Assembly (NCBI RefSeq): GCF_005484985.1
Contig: NZ_CP027942.1
Coordinates: 2,542,001-2,606,000, forward strand
Direction of reading: 5' to 3'
DNA length: 64,000 nt
DNA from: Agrococcus sp. SGAir0287
GTDB lineage: Bacteria > Actinomycetota > Actinomycetes > Actinomycetales > Microbacteriaceae
Shown: one piece after another, positions 33,850-42,312 of the stretch
Numbering within the stretch: position 1 is the stretch's first letter
How the letters are laid out: each line of letters opens with the position of its first letter
Notes under the pieces: generated by a model
The model's database searches: none
What the model was told of the DNA's origin: nothing
The model's input: only the letters and a program-made list of their open reading frames with translations
Position numbers and translations under genes: made by a program

Positions 33850-34488
33850 ATGCATGCGGTGCTCGGCTTCGACGTGACGACGTTGCGTCCCACGGTCGAC
33901 GTCGCCGCCGCGACGGCCCGCATCGACGAGATCGGGCTCTCGCGGGCGATGGCCGATCTCGCGGAGCGCGCGTGGCTGCTGCTCGCGGTCGGCCGGGTCG
34001 ACGAGGCGGCGGGCAGCGCCGCGCGCGCGCTCATGGTCGCCCGGGCAACGGGCGACCGGCGCGAGAGCGCCCGCATGCGCCTCCTGCGCGCCGCGGTCGC
34101 CGTCGCGGGCGGGCGCCTCCCCGCGGCGCTGCGCGACTGCGACTCCGTCGTCGACGAGGCGCGCGCGTCGGGGTGGAGCGCCGTGCTGGCCGAGGCGCTC
34201 CACGAGCGCGGCGTCGCCCGCTTCGCGGCGCAGCGGTGGCGCGAGGCGGCGGACGACCTCGCCGAGTCGCTCGCGCTGCTGCGCGACGCGGACGCGACGG
34301 CGCGCGAGCTCGCCGCATCCACGGCGGTGGACGGCGACTCGGGCGAGCGCGCCGACGAGGACGCCGCCCGCGCCGAGGCGATCGACGCCGCCGAGGTGTC
34401 GCTGCTCGTCGCGCTCGACCGCGCCGACCGCGCAGAGGGCGCCGTGGGTCGCGCGCGGCCGACGCATCCGCTCTTCGGCACGCGCTGA
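33850..34488 (+). CDS. TPR-like helical repeat protein
   Basis: A 212-residue soluble, all-helical, Ala/Arg-rich protein starting MHAVLGFDVTTLRPTVDV. It contains several helix pairs of about 34 residues with TPR-like Ala spacing: LAERAWLLLAVGRVDEAAGS, ESARMRLLRAAVAVAGGRL, LAEALHERGVARFAAQRWRE. The ending PTHPLFGTR is short and unstructured. No catalytic motif or membrane segment is visible. It follows the spermidine-synthase-like gene with a 95-base gap and has a weak -10 box of its own. TPR proteins usually scaffold others; I cannot name the partner. The start could also lie upstream at 33808, but the six-base spacing to CAGGAT favours 33850. Confidence 0.6.
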   Translation: MHAVLGFDVTTLRPTVDVAAATARIDEIGLSRAMADLAERAWLLLAVGRVDEAAGSAARALMVARATGDRRESARMRLLRAAVAVAGGRLPAALRDCDSVVDEARASGWSAVLAEALHERGVARFAAQRWREAADDLAESLALLRDADATARELAASTAVDGDSGERADEDAARAEAIDAAEVSLLVALDRADRAEGAVGRARPTHPLFGTR

Positions 34489-34588
34489 GGCTGGGGCTCC
34501 GGCCGCGCAGCGGGTGGAGGGGACGCACCCTCCGAGACGGCTGATCGCTGCGCTCGCCGCGTCCTCGGGCGTCGCGCGGCGAGGAGCC

Positions 34589-34659
34589 GTCACGAGACCC
34601 GCGCCGTCGACGGATGTCGTGCTCTGCGACGCTCCGCGGAGGTCGGCGGGTCTCGTGAC
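34589..34659. repeat. Palindromic intergenic repeat in the potD upstream gap
   Basis: A perfect 14-base inverted repeat, GTCACGAGACCCGC (34589-34602) and GCGGGTCTCGTGAC (34646-34659), around a 43-base centre. The right arm continues GCGGAGACGCTGCGCG, a diverged version of the repeats at 21843 and 51474. The 34489-34910 gap otherwise contains the potD promoter region and no gene I can support. Confidence 0.7.
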
Positions 34660-34829
34660 GCGGAGACGCTGCGCGACTGCGCTCCGCGACCGGCCGGTGC
34701 GCAGCGGTCGAGACGCCGACGCCGTCCCCCGGATCGGCGTCTCGACCGCCGTCGGCGACGGAATGCGTCGCCTATGTTGCACACCGGTCACGGATCGGTG
34801 ACGATCCGGGCGCCCGGCGACCGTTTCCA

Positions 34830-34859
34830 TTGCCCTGGGCGCGATGGTCGACCTACGCT
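34830..34859 (+). promoter_or_regulatory. Predicted promoter of the pot operon
   Basis: TTGCCC (34830-34835) and TACGCT (34854-34859) are separated by 18 bases, with potD starting about 52 bases further on. A near-palindrome, GGTCAC-GGATC-GGTGAC (34786-34802), lies just upstream and could be an operator. Confidence 0.5.
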
Positions 34860-34910
34860 CACGGGAAACCGAGCGCCTCCCCGCGCGGCGCCCAGCCCCA
34901 AGGAGCACCG

Positions 34911-36086
34911 ATGGCACGACGACCCATCCGCATCCTCGCGAGCCGCGCAGGCTCGCGCGCGATCACGAGCGAGCTCACCCGCCGCGGCTTCCTGGCCGTC
35001 GCCGCCGGCTCGGGCGCGACCGCCTTCCTCGCCGCCTGCTCGGGTCCGTCGACGAGCGACGCCCCCGCCGCCACCGGCGGCGCGCTCGAGGATGCGCTCG
35101 CCATCTACACGTGGGGCGACTACGACGCCCCCGAGACGCTCACCGACTTCACCGCCGAGCAGGGCCCGCAGATCACGCTCGACTCCTACTCGTCGAACGA
35201 GGAGATGATCGCGCGCCTCGTCGCCGCGAACGGCACCTCCGGCTTCGACATCATCGTGCCGACGGGCGTCTTCATCCCGCAGCTCATCGAGCAGGGGCTC
35301 GTGCAGGAGCTGAACCTCGACCTCATCCCGAACCTGTCGAACCTCGACCCCGCGTTCGCCGGCCAGGACTGGGACCCGGAGAACCGCTACTCGATCTGCA
35401 AGGACTGGGGCACGACGGGCTTCGTGTTCGACTCCACCGTCATCACGCGCGACCTGCAGACGTGGGAGGACTTCCTCGACGCAGCGCAGAACGAGGCGAG
35501 CGGCCGCACGAGCCTGCTCGACGCACCCGAGGACCTCACGGGACTGTACTTCTGGTCGAACGGCATCCCGTGGACCACGACCGATGAGGCCGACCTCGAC
35601 GCCGCCGAGGACTTCCTCGTGAACACGCTCGCGCAGCACATCTCGGCCTTCGACTCGTACCCGGGCTCCGGCGCGATGCAGCAGGGCACGCAGGTGCTCA
35701 TGCAGGCGTGGAACGGCGACGCCCGACTGGGCATCCTCGAGTCGGACGACCCCGACCGCTGGCAGTGGCGGCTCGGCGCGCCCGACACCGAGCTGTGGAT
35801 GGACAACTGGTGCATCCCCACCGGGGCACCCCACCCCGAGGCCGCGCACGCCTTCATCGACTACGTGCTCGACCCGACGGTCTCGCTGCAGGAGCTCGAC
35901 TACATCGGCTACCACACGGGCGTCGCCGGCATCGAGGAGGCGGCGATCGCCGAGGGCCTCGAGCGCACCGACATCGTCTTCTTCACCGAGGAGCAGCTCG
36001 CGACGATGCACAACGGCGAGGTCAACGAGGCGCAGCCGCGCGGCGTCGAGATCTGGAACGCCATGAAGGCCGCGGCGGGCCAGTAG
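34911..36086 (+). CDS. potD: Polyamine-type ABC transporter substrate-binding lipoprotein
   Basis: A PotD/PotF-family extracellular binding protein of 391 residues. The signal region combines a twin-arginine motif (LTRRGFLAVAAGSGATAF) with a lipobox (LAAC, Cys near residue 44), so it is probably exported by Tat and lipid-anchored. Family features include LAIYTWGDYDAPETLTDF near the start, SSNEEMIARL, and GFDIIVPTGVFIPQLIEQG. Compared with E. coli PotD the mature length is normal. The ATG at 34911 has AGGAG five bases upstream. It is the first gene of a potD-A-B-C operon and is followed two bases after its stop by the ATPase gene. The substrate is inferred as spermidine/putrescine from family membership; related proteins also bind other cationic or opine-like compounds. 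Confidence 0.9.
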   Translation: MARRPIRILASRAGSRAITSELTRRGFLAVAAGSGATAFLAACSGPSTSDAPAATGGALEDALAIYTWGDYDAPETLTDFTAEQGPQITLDSYSSNEEMIARLVAANGTSGFDIIVPTGVFIPQLIEQGLVQELNLDLIPNLSNLDPAFAGQDWDPENRYSICKDWGTTGFVFDSTVITRDLQTWEDFLDAAQNEASGRTSLLDAPEDLTGLYFWSNGIPWTTTDEADLDAAEDFLVNTLAQHISAFDSYPGSGAMQQGTQVLMQAWNGDARLGILESDDPDRWQWRLGAPDTELWMDNWCIPTGAPHPEAAHAFIDYVLDPTVSLQELDYIGYHTGVAGIEEAAIAEGLERTDIVFFTEEQLATMHNGEVNEAQPRGVEIWNAMKAAAGQ

Positions 36087-36088
36087 GG

Positions 36089-37225
36089 ATGACCGACACC
36101 GCAGCCCAGGCAGCCCTGCACGCCGCCGCCGAGGCGCGCGCGGGCGACGTCACGATCTCGGGCGTCACGAAGCGCTACGGCGACCAGACGGCCGTCGACG
36201 GCCTCGACCTGCACATCGCGCAGGGCGAGTTCCTCTCGCTGCTCGGCCCCTCCGGCTGCGGCAAGACGACGACGCTGCGCATGATCGCCGGCTTCGAGGA
36301 GCCCGACGCCGGCGACATCCGCATCTCGGGCGCCTCCGTCGTGGGCGTGCCGCCGCACCGCCGCAACGTCAACACCGTCTTCCAGCAGTACGCCCTGTTC
36401 CCGCACCTCACCGTCGCCGAGAACGTCGCCTTCGGGCTGCGTCGTGCACGCGTGCCGCGCGCCGAGATCGGCGACCGCGTCGTCGAGGCGCTCGACATGG
36501 TGCGGATGCGCGGGTTCGCCGACCGCCGCCCCACGGCCCTCTCCGGTGGTCAGCAGCAACGCATCGCGCTCGCGCGGGCGCTCGTGAACCGACCGTCGGT
36601 GCTGCTGCTCGACGAGCCGCTGTCGGCGCTCGACCGGCAGCTGCGCGAGGAGATGCAGGTCGAGCTCAAGCTGCTGCAGGCGCGGCTCGGCACCACGTTC
36701 GTCTTCGTGACGCACGACCAGGGCGAGGCGCTGTCGATGAGCGATCGCATCGCGGTCATGCGCGCGGGGCGCATCGAGCAGCTCGCCGACGCCGACACCG
36801 TCTACGGCAGCCCCGCATCCGCATACGTCGCAGGATTCATCGGCAGGCAGAACTTCTTCGCCGGCACCGCCGCAGGCAGCCTCGTGGAGGCCGACGGCCT
36901 CACGCTGCGCGGCACGGCATCCCTCGTCGACGGCACGGCGGTGCGCGCGGCCATCCGCCCCGAGGCCGTGCGCCTCGCGCTCGGCGAGGAGCCCGGCGAG
37001 AACCGGCTCGTGGGCAGGCTCGTCGGCATCAGCCACCTCGGCGAGTCGATGCAGTACATCGTCGAGGCCGGCAGGCACTCGGTCGTCGTGCTGACGCCGC
37101 GTCCGAGCGCGCCGAGCGTGCAGCCCGGCGACGCGGTGACGCTCGCCTGGGATGCGGGCGACGTCGCGGTCTTCCCCGACGACCGGTCGCAGCCGGCGCC
37201 CGAGACGGCCTCGGCGGCGTCGTGA
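36089..37225 (+). CDS. potA: Polyamine-type ABC transporter ATP-binding protein
   Basis: An ATPase of 378 residues with the complete ABC signature: Walker A LLGPSGCGKTTTLRMIAG (about 51-68), Q-loop NTVFQQYALFPHLTVAENVA, signature LSGGQQQRIALARAL, Walker B VLLLDEPLSALD and the H-loop FVTHDQGEA. The C-terminal TOBE domain (about 265-365) includes AAIRPEAVRLALGEE. It should energise uptake by the two permeases encoded immediately downstream. The start ATG at 36089 lies two bases past the potD stop and GGG of the stop region may serve as ribosome site. The stop overlaps potB (GTGA). Confidence 0.95.
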   Translation: MTDTAAQAALHAAAEARAGDVTISGVTKRYGDQTAVDGLDLHIAQGEFLSLLGPSGCGKTTTLRMIAGFEEPDAGDIRISGASVVGVPPHRRNVNTVFQQYALFPHLTVAENVAFGLRRARVPRAEIGDRVVEALDMVRMRGFADRRPTALSGGQQQRIALARALVNRPSVLLLDEPLSALDRQLREEMQVELKLLQARLGTTFVFVTHDQGEALSMSDRIAVMRAGRIEQLADADTVYGSPASAYVAGFIGRQNFFAGTAAGSLVEADGLTLRGTASLVDGTAVRAAIRPEAVRLALGEEPGENRLVGRLVGISHLGESMQYIVEAGRHSVVVLTPRPSAPSVQPGDAVTLAWDAGDVAVFPDDRSQPAPETASAAS

Positions 37226-38160
37226 CCGCGACGGCCCCCGCGCCCGCGGCGCCCGCATCCGCGCCCCCCGCACGTCGCCGCCTGCGCGCGCCCGCCTTCC
37301 TGCTCGCGCTGCCCGCGTGGTTCTGGCTGCTCGTGTTCTTCGTCGCACCCGTCGGGCTCGTGCTGTTCTACTCGTTCGGCTACAAGCCGAGCCTCTTCGA
37401 GACCGTCGCGACCGACCGCCTCTCGTTCGACCGCTACGTCGAGGCGCTGTCACCGACCTTCGCCTCCGTCTTCGCCAGCACCCTGTGGGTCGGCGTCGTC
37501 GGCACCGTGCTGTGCCTCGCGATCGCGATGCCCGCCGCGTACTGGATCGCGACGAAGGTGCCCGCGCACCGCCGCGGTCTCATGCTCGGTCTCGTGCTCG
37601 TGCCCTTCTGGACGAACTTCCTCGTGCGCACGATCGGCTGGCGCGTCATGCTCGCGCCCGAGGGCTTCCTGTCGGAGTGGATGGTCGGGCTCGGGCTGCC
37701 GCCCATCGACCTCCTCAACACGCGCGCGGCCGTCGTCATCGGCGTCGTCTACAACTACCTGCCGCTCATGATCCTGCCGCTGTACGTCGCGTTCGATCGC
37801 GTCGAGGGGCCGCTGCGCGAGGCGAGCAAGGACCTCGGCGCCGACCGCGTGCGCACCTTCCTCACCGTGACGCTGCCGCTCGCGCGCCCCGGCATCGTCG
37901 CGGGCGTGCTGTTCGTCTACATCCCGCTCATGGGCGACTACATCACGGCGACCGTGCTCGGCGGCGCCCAGGGCACCATGGCGGGGCAGCTCGTCGCGAG
38001 CCAGTTCCAGACGGCGCAGAACTGGGCGCTCGGCTCGGCGATGGCCGTCGTGCTCATCGTCACGACCGTGCTGTCGGCCGTGGTCGCCGCGGGCCTGCTG
38101 TGGCTCGTCACCTGGCCGCTGCGGCTGTCGCAGCGGCTGCGCATCGGAGCGGCGTCGTGA
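37222..38160 (+). CDS. potB: Polyamine-type ABC transporter permease B
   Basis: Inner-membrane permease of 312 residues with six predicted helices after an Ala/Pro/Arg-rich cytoplasmic start. The EAA-type loop that contacts the ATPase is LREASKDLGADRVRTFLTV (about residues 196-214). The segment VPFWTNFLVRTIGWRVMLAP is characteristic of PotB/PotH-type permeases. The GTG at 37222 forms a GTGA overlap with potA, and the stop overlaps potC in the same manner. It should pair with PotC as a heterodimer. Confidence 0.93.
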   Translation: MTATAPAPAAPASAPPARRRLRAPAFLLALPAWFWLLVFFVAPVGLVLFYSFGYKPSLFETVATDRLSFDRYVEALSPTFASVFASTLWVGVVGTVLCLAIAMPAAYWIATKVPAHRRGLMLGLVLVPFWTNFLVRTIGWRVMLAPEGFLSEWMVGLGLPPIDLLNTRAAVVIGVVYNYLPLMILPLYVAFDRVEGPLREASKDLGADRVRTFLTVTLPLARPGIVAGVLFVYIPLMGDYITATVLGGAQGTMAGQLVASQFQTAQNWALGSAMAVVLIVTTVLSAVVAAGLLWLVTWPLRLSQRLRIGAAS

Positions 38161-39020
38161 CCGCCCCCGCCGCGCGCCGTCGTCGCAGGCCCGTGACGGA
38201 CGTGCTGCTGTCGGTGTGGGGCTGGCTCGTCATGGCGTTCCTCTTCGCGCCGATCCTGGTGATCGTCGTCTACTCGTTCAACGAGGGGCGACTGCTCGCG
38301 TCGTGGGACGGCTTCGGGTTCTCCGCCTACGAGGCGGCGTTCGCGAACCGGCAGATCGTCGCGACGGTGCTCGTGACGATCCGCGTCGCCATCTGGTCGG
38401 CGCTCGTCGCGACGGTGCTCGGCACGATGGCGGGCATCGCGCTCGCGAGGCGCCCCGGTCGCTGGACGGTGTGGTTCACGGCGCTGCTGCTGCTCGTGAC
38501 CGTGACGCCCGAGATCGTGGATGCCGTCGCGCTCCTGCCGTGGTTCGTGCAGCTGGGCACCGAGCTCGGCATCACGGTGCTCAACGACGGCATCGTGCGG
38601 CTCGCGATCGGCTCGTCGCTGTTCTCCACCGCGGTCGTCGCGTACCTCGTGCGCTCGCGGCTCGTCGGCATGGACGAGCACCTCGAGCAGGCGGCCGCCG
38701 ACCTCTACGCGACGCCCGTGCAGGCGCTCACACGCGTGACGCTGCCGCTCACGGCACCCGCCGTGCTGTCGGGCTTCCTGCTGTCGTTCACGCTCAGCCT
38801 CGACAACACGATCATCGCGGCGTTCGTCTCGGTGCAGGGATCCACGCCGTGGCCCGTCTACATCCTCGGATCCGTGCGCTCGGGGCTGCGGCCCGAGATC
38901 GCGGCGATGTCGACCGTGATGCTCGTGCTCACGCTGCTCGTGCTCGTGCTCGTCGCGATCGTGCTGCGGCGCTCGGGCGACTCGACGGCGCAGATCGCCC
39001 GCACGATGACCGGCGGCTGA
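38157..39020 (+). CDS. potC: Polyamine-type ABC transporter permease C
   Basis: Inner-membrane permease of 287 residues with six helices, PotC/PotI type. The opening helix is followed by the family-typical VYSFNEGRLLASWDGFGF. The EAA loop reads LEQAAADLYATPVQALTRVT. The late segment FTLSLDNTIIAAFVS is also typical of PotC. The GTG at 38157 overlaps potB (GTGA). The operon appears to end here: 64 bases separate its stop from the amidohydrolase GTG, which has its own Shine-Dalgarno, and no hairpin is obvious, so read-through is likely. Confidence 0.93.
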   Translation: MTAPAARRRRRPVTDVLLSVWGWLVMAFLFAPILVIVVYSFNEGRLLASWDGFGFSAYEAAFANRQIVATVLVTIRVAIWSALVATVLGTMAGIALARRPGRWTVWFTALLLLVTVTPEIVDAVALLPWFVQLGTELGITVLNDGIVRLAIGSSLFSTAVVAYLVRSRLVGMDEHLEQAAADLYATPVQALTRVTLPLTAPAVLSGFLLSFTLSLDNTIIAAFVSVQGSTPWPVYILGSVRSGLRPEIAAMSTVMLVLTLLVLVLVAIVLRRSGDSTAQIARTMTGG

Positions 39021-39084
39021 GGCCGCGCACCCATTCGACGCGATCGCGAGCGCGGTCGCCGCTGCAGGACGGAAGGCACGCACC

Positions 39085-40725
39085 GTGGTCGACGCGATCT
39101 TCACGAACGGACCCATCTTCACCGCGGACGCCGCGCGCTCGTGGGCGACGAGCCTCGCGATCGCCGGCGACCGCATCGTCGCGGTCGGCCACGACGAGGT
39201 GCTCGAGCTGCGCACGAGCACGACGGAGGTCGTCGACCTGCGCGGCAGGCTGCTGACGCCCGGCTTCGTCGACAGCCACGTGCACCCCGCGTGGGGCGGG
39301 CTCGACATGCTCCGCTGCGACCTGTCGGGCACGGCGATCGACCGGGATGCCTACCTCGCGGCCATCGCCGACTACGTCGCCGCGCATCCCGACGAGCCGT
39401 GGCTGCTCGGCGGCGGCTGGGCGATGGCGGCGTTCCCCGGCGGCACGCCGCTCGCCGCGGACCTCGATCGGATCGTGCCCGACCGACCCGCGTTCCTCAC
39501 GAACCGCGACGGGCACGGCGCATGGGCGAACGCGGTGGCGCTGCGCATGGCGGGCATCGACGCGTCGACGCCCGATCCCGCCGACGGGCGCATCGAGCGG
39601 CTCGCCGACGGCACGCCGAGCGGCACCCTCCACGAGGGCGCGATGACGCTCGTGAACCGGCTCATCCCCGTCGAGTCGCCCGAGCGGATGCGCGAGGCGT
39701 TGCGCGTGGCGCAGCGGTACCTGCACTCGCTGGGCGTCGTCGGCTGGCAGGACGCGATCCTCGGCGACTACGGGGATGCGCCGAACCCGGGTCCGACGTA
39801 CCTTGCCCTCGCCCGGTCCGGCGAGCTGACGGCGCGCGTGCGCGGCGCGCTGTGGTGGGAGCGCGGCCGCGGCGTCGAGCAGATCCCCGAGCTCGTCGAG
39901 CGCAGGGATGCGTGGTCGGCGGGGACGTTCGCGGCCACGAGCGTGAAGATCATGCAGGACGGCGTCGCCGAGAACTTCACGGCGGGCATGCTCGAGCCGT
40001 ACTGCGACGGCCACGGCCACGCGACGGCGAACGACGGGCTCTCCTTCCACGACCCCGCGGTGCTCGCGGAGGCGCTGCCCGCGCTCGAGCGGCTCGGCTT
40101 CCAGGCGCACTTCCACGCGATCGGCGACCGCGCGGTGCGCGAGTGCCTCGACGCCGTCGCCGCGGCGCGCGCCGCGAACGGCCGGGTGGACTCGCGCCCG
40201 CACATCTCGCACATCCAGGTCGTGCATCCCGACGACCGCGGGCGCTTCCGCGAGCTCGGCGTCGCCGCGAACATGCAGATGCTCTGGGCGGTGCTCGAGG
40301 ATCAGATGGTCGAGCTCACGATCCCGTTCCTCGGCGGCGAGGACGCGGCGCGCGTGTCGTGGCAGTACCCGTTCGCGTCGCTCACCGCCGCGGGCGCCGT
40401 GCTCGCCGCCGGCTCGGACTGGTCGGTCTCGACGCCCGATCCGTGGGCCGCGATCCACGTCGGCGTCACCCGGACCGAGCCGGGCTCTCGAGGGATGCGG
40501 CCGTTCCTGCCCGAGCAGGCGCTGCCGCTGTCGACGGCGCTCGCCGCCTACACGGCCGGCTCGGCGTGGGTGAACCGCTGGGAGTCGGGCGTGCTGGCTC
40601 CCGGGCGCCTCGCCGACCTCGCCGTCGCCTCCCGCGACCCGTTCGCGGGCGACGTCGACGAGATCGGCGACACGACGAACGACGAGACCTGGGTCGGCGG
40701 CCGTCGGGTGTTCGTGCGGGAGTGA
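39085..40725 (+). CDS. YtcJ-type amidohydrolase
   Basis: A metal-dependent hydrolase of 546 residues, amidohydrolase superfamily, YtcJ/exoenzyme-regulatory subfamily. Metal-ligand motifs are present: VDSHVHPAWGG (about 65-75), KIMQDG with the bridging Lys (about 291-296), HFHAIGDRAVRE (about 344-355), HISHIQVVHP (about 373-382) and the catalytic Asp in AAGSDWSVSTP (about 443-453). It begins with GTG at 39085, with GGAAGG upstream. No signal peptide, so cytosolic. Lying 64 bases after potC in the same direction, it may hydrolyse a compound imported by that transporter, which would argue that the transporter carries an amide or cyclic compound rather than a simple polyamine. Substrate unknown. 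Confidence 0.92.
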   Translation: MVDAIFTNGPIFTADAARSWATSLAIAGDRIVAVGHDEVLELRTSTTEVVDLRGRLLTPGFVDSHVHPAWGGLDMLRCDLSGTAIDRDAYLAAIADYVAAHPDEPWLLGGGWAMAAFPGGTPLAADLDRIVPDRPAFLTNRDGHGAWANAVALRMAGIDASTPDPADGRIERLADGTPSGTLHEGAMTLVNRLIPVESPERMREALRVAQRYLHSLGVVGWQDAILGDYGDAPNPGPTYLALARSGELTARVRGALWWERGRGVEQIPELVERRDAWSAGTFAATSVKIMQDGVAENFTAGMLEPYCDGHGHATANDGLSFHDPAVLAEALPALERLGFQAHFHAIGDRAVRECLDAVAAARAANGRVDSRPHISHIQVVHPDDRGRFRELGVAANMQMLWAVLEDQMVELTIPFLGGEDAARVSWQYPFASLTAAGAVLAAGSDWSVSTPDPWAAIHVGVTRTEPGSRGMRPFLPEQALPLSTALAAYTAGSAWVNRWESGVLAPGRLADLAVASRDPFAGDVDEIGDTTNDETWVGGRRVFVRE

Positions 40726-40793
40726 CGCCCGCCACGCGCGCCCACCGCCCGCCGGTGCTGACCGATCGCTGGAGTGGTCGCTCGATGTCGGTG

Positions 40794-40846
40794 AGTGGTC
40801 GGCAGATGTCGCCGACACGCCGCTCGGGCGGCATCTGCTGACCACT
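40794..40846. repeat. Inverted repeat downstream of the amidohydrolase gene
   Basis: AGTGGTCGGCAGATGTCGCC (40794-40813) pairs imperfectly with CGGCATCTGCTGACCACT (40829-40846). A further direct half-copy GAGTGGTCGCTCGATGTCGG lies just upstream at 40772. The units resemble the ACTGGTCGCAGATGCACC tandem repeats at 43467. It may end transcription of the amidohydrolase unit. The remainder of the 40726-41025 gap holds no gene I can support. Confidence 0.6.
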
Positions 40847-41025
40847 GTCGAGCCTGACGAGGTGACTGGGCGCCCTCGTGGTCACCGCGTCACCGTCGAC
40901 GCCGCGCGTCGCGGCGGCGCTGCCGCAGCGGCGGTGCGTCGGCGGTCGGTGCGACGATGGATGCGTGGGGATGCGGGGCTCAGCGCGATCGGCGCGGTGC
41001 GGCGCGCGAGGACGGCGTGCGGCGC

Positions 41026-41475
41026 ATGGCTGATCTCGCTCGTGTGCGGGTGTGGGCGGAGTCGCTCATCCGCATCCACCTCGACGACTCGTGGTCGTTC
41101 GGCTTCGACCACGCGAAGCGCCGCGCGGGGCTCACGGATCATGCGCGGCATCGCATCTCGGTCTCGCGGCATCTCGCCGCACGCTACGAGGACGACGAGG
41201 TCCACCAGATCCTGCTGCACGAGGTCGCGCACGCGCTCGCGGGCTTCGACGCCGGCCACGGGCCGCGCTGGCGCCGCGTCGCCCGCGACCTCGGCTACGA
41301 GGGCGGACGCCTGCACGATGGCGCGATCGCCTCGGAGCTCGCCCCGTGGGTCGGGCGCTGCCCGGCGGGCCACGTGCACCACCGCTTCCGTCGGCCGACG
41401 CGGGCGACGAGCTGCGGCCAGTGCTCGAAGCGCTTCGACGCGGCGCATCGCATCGCCTGGGAGCGCGTGCGATGA
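41026..41475 (+). CDS. SprT-like zinc metallopeptidase
   Basis: A small 149-residue SprT-family protein. The zinc-protease motif is LHEVAHALAG near residue 68, with an additional His in GHGPRWRRVA. A C-terminal zinc ribbon follows, CPAGHVHH and CGQCSKRF. The family includes SprT/Spartan proteases that act on DNA-protein crosslinks in eukaryotes; bacterial functions are not established. I take ATG 41026 (MADLARVRVWAESL) as start; GTG 41017 is closer to the GAGGA at 41008-41012 and is a real alternative. The stop overlaps the following spermidine-synthase-like gene by four bases (ATGA). Confidence 0.85.
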   Translation: MADLARVRVWAESLIRIHLDDSWSFGFDHAKRRAGLTDHARHRISVSRHLAARYEDDEVHQILLHEVAHALAGFDAGHGPRWRRVARDLGYEGGRLHDGAIASELAPWVGRCPAGHVHHRFRRPTRATSCGQCSKRFDAAHRIAWERVR

Positions 41476-42305
41476 GCGGCGCGCCGCGGTCGTCGTGGTC
41501 GGCGACGCTCTCGAGCGGGCAGACCGCGTCGATCGTGGTGCTCGACGACGGCTGGGCGCTGGAGGTCGACGGCTTCCGCCAGTCGCACGTCGGCGACGAC
41601 GCCGAACCCTCCCCGCATGCGACGGTTCGGTGGATGCTCGCGGCGCTCGCCGGTCCGCTCGGCGCCGAGGCGCCCGTGCGCCTCGCGCATCTCGGCGGCG
41701 CCGCGATGAGCCTGCCGCGGCAGGTCGCCCACGCGCGGCCCGACGCCGAGCAGGTCGTCGTCGAGCTCGAGCAGGCGATCGTCGACCTCGTCGTCACGCA
41801 CGCGCCCCCGCCCGCCGGCGTGCGCGTCGTGGTCGGCGACGCGCGCGCATGGCTCGACGCCGCCGCGCCGGCATCGCTCGACGGGGTCGCGATCGACGTC
41901 TTCGCCGGCGGGCGCATCCCGCCCGCCTTCACGTCGCTCGAGTGCGCCCTCGCTGCGCGGGCGGCGCTCGACGCGCAGGGCGTGCTCGTCGTGAACGGCG
42001 TCGCCGGCCCCGAGCTCGGCTTCACGAGCGCGCACCTCGCAGCGCTCGAGGCGGCCTTCGCGCACGTCGCGCTCGTCGTGCAGGGATCCGTGCTGGCCGG
42101 CGCGCGGTTCGGCAACGCCGTGGTCGTCGCGAGCGACGCGCCCCTCGCCGCCGACCGCATCCGCGCCGCGCTCGCCGGCGACACCTCCCGTGGCGCCCTC
42201 GTCGCGGACGTGTCGCGCATCGTCGACGGTGCCGCGCCGCTGCGCGATGCGGATGCACGATGGTCGCCCGAGCCGATCCGATCGGCGGTCGTGCGACCCG
42301 ACTGA
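41472..42305 (+). CDS. Spermidine-synthase-fold protein, probably not a true aminopropyltransferase (copy 2)
   Basis: A 277-residue paralogue of the protein at 32921-33754, identical in length. Matching segments are LAHLGGAAMSLPRQ (SAM loop), VVVELEQAIVDLV, GDARAWLDA and AIDVFAGGRIPPAFTS. As in copy 1, the G-G-G-D-G loop and the second Asp of the active site are missing. Both proteins share FRQSHV/PQSHV near the N-terminus and an ARFGNAVV/RRYGNLVA motif near the C-terminus. Methyltransferase or non-catalytic binding roles are both possible. The start ATG 41472 overlaps the SprT-like gene and suggests coupled expression. Overall similarity to copy 1 looks modest, so the duplication is old. Confidence 0.8.
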   Translation: MSGAPRSSWSATLSSGQTASIVVLDDGWALEVDGFRQSHVGDDAEPSPHATVRWMLAALAGPLGAEAPVRLAHLGGAAMSLPRQVAHARPDAEQVVVELEQAIVDLVVTHAPPPAGVRVVVGDARAWLDAAAPASLDGVAIDVFAGGRIPPAFTSLECALAARAALDAQGVLVVNGVAGPELGFTSAHLAALEAAFAHVALVVQGSVLAGARFGNAVVVASDAPLAADRIRAALAGDTSRGALVADVSRIVDGAAPLRDADARWSPEPIRSAVVRPD

Positions 42306-42312
42306 CGCCGCG

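Noticed and set aside
34514..34801. Small plus-strand open frame in the potD upstream gap
   Set aside because: It runs through the palindromic repeat and has no codon bias or ribosome site.
36550..37059. Minus-strand open frames inside potA
   Set aside because: They are shadows opposite a complete ABC ATPase with all motifs.
40957..41025. Longer start of the SprT-like gene at ATG 40957
   Set aside because: The extra residues are a Gly/Arg-rich extension without similarity to the family and without a ribosome site or -10 box at the proper distance.
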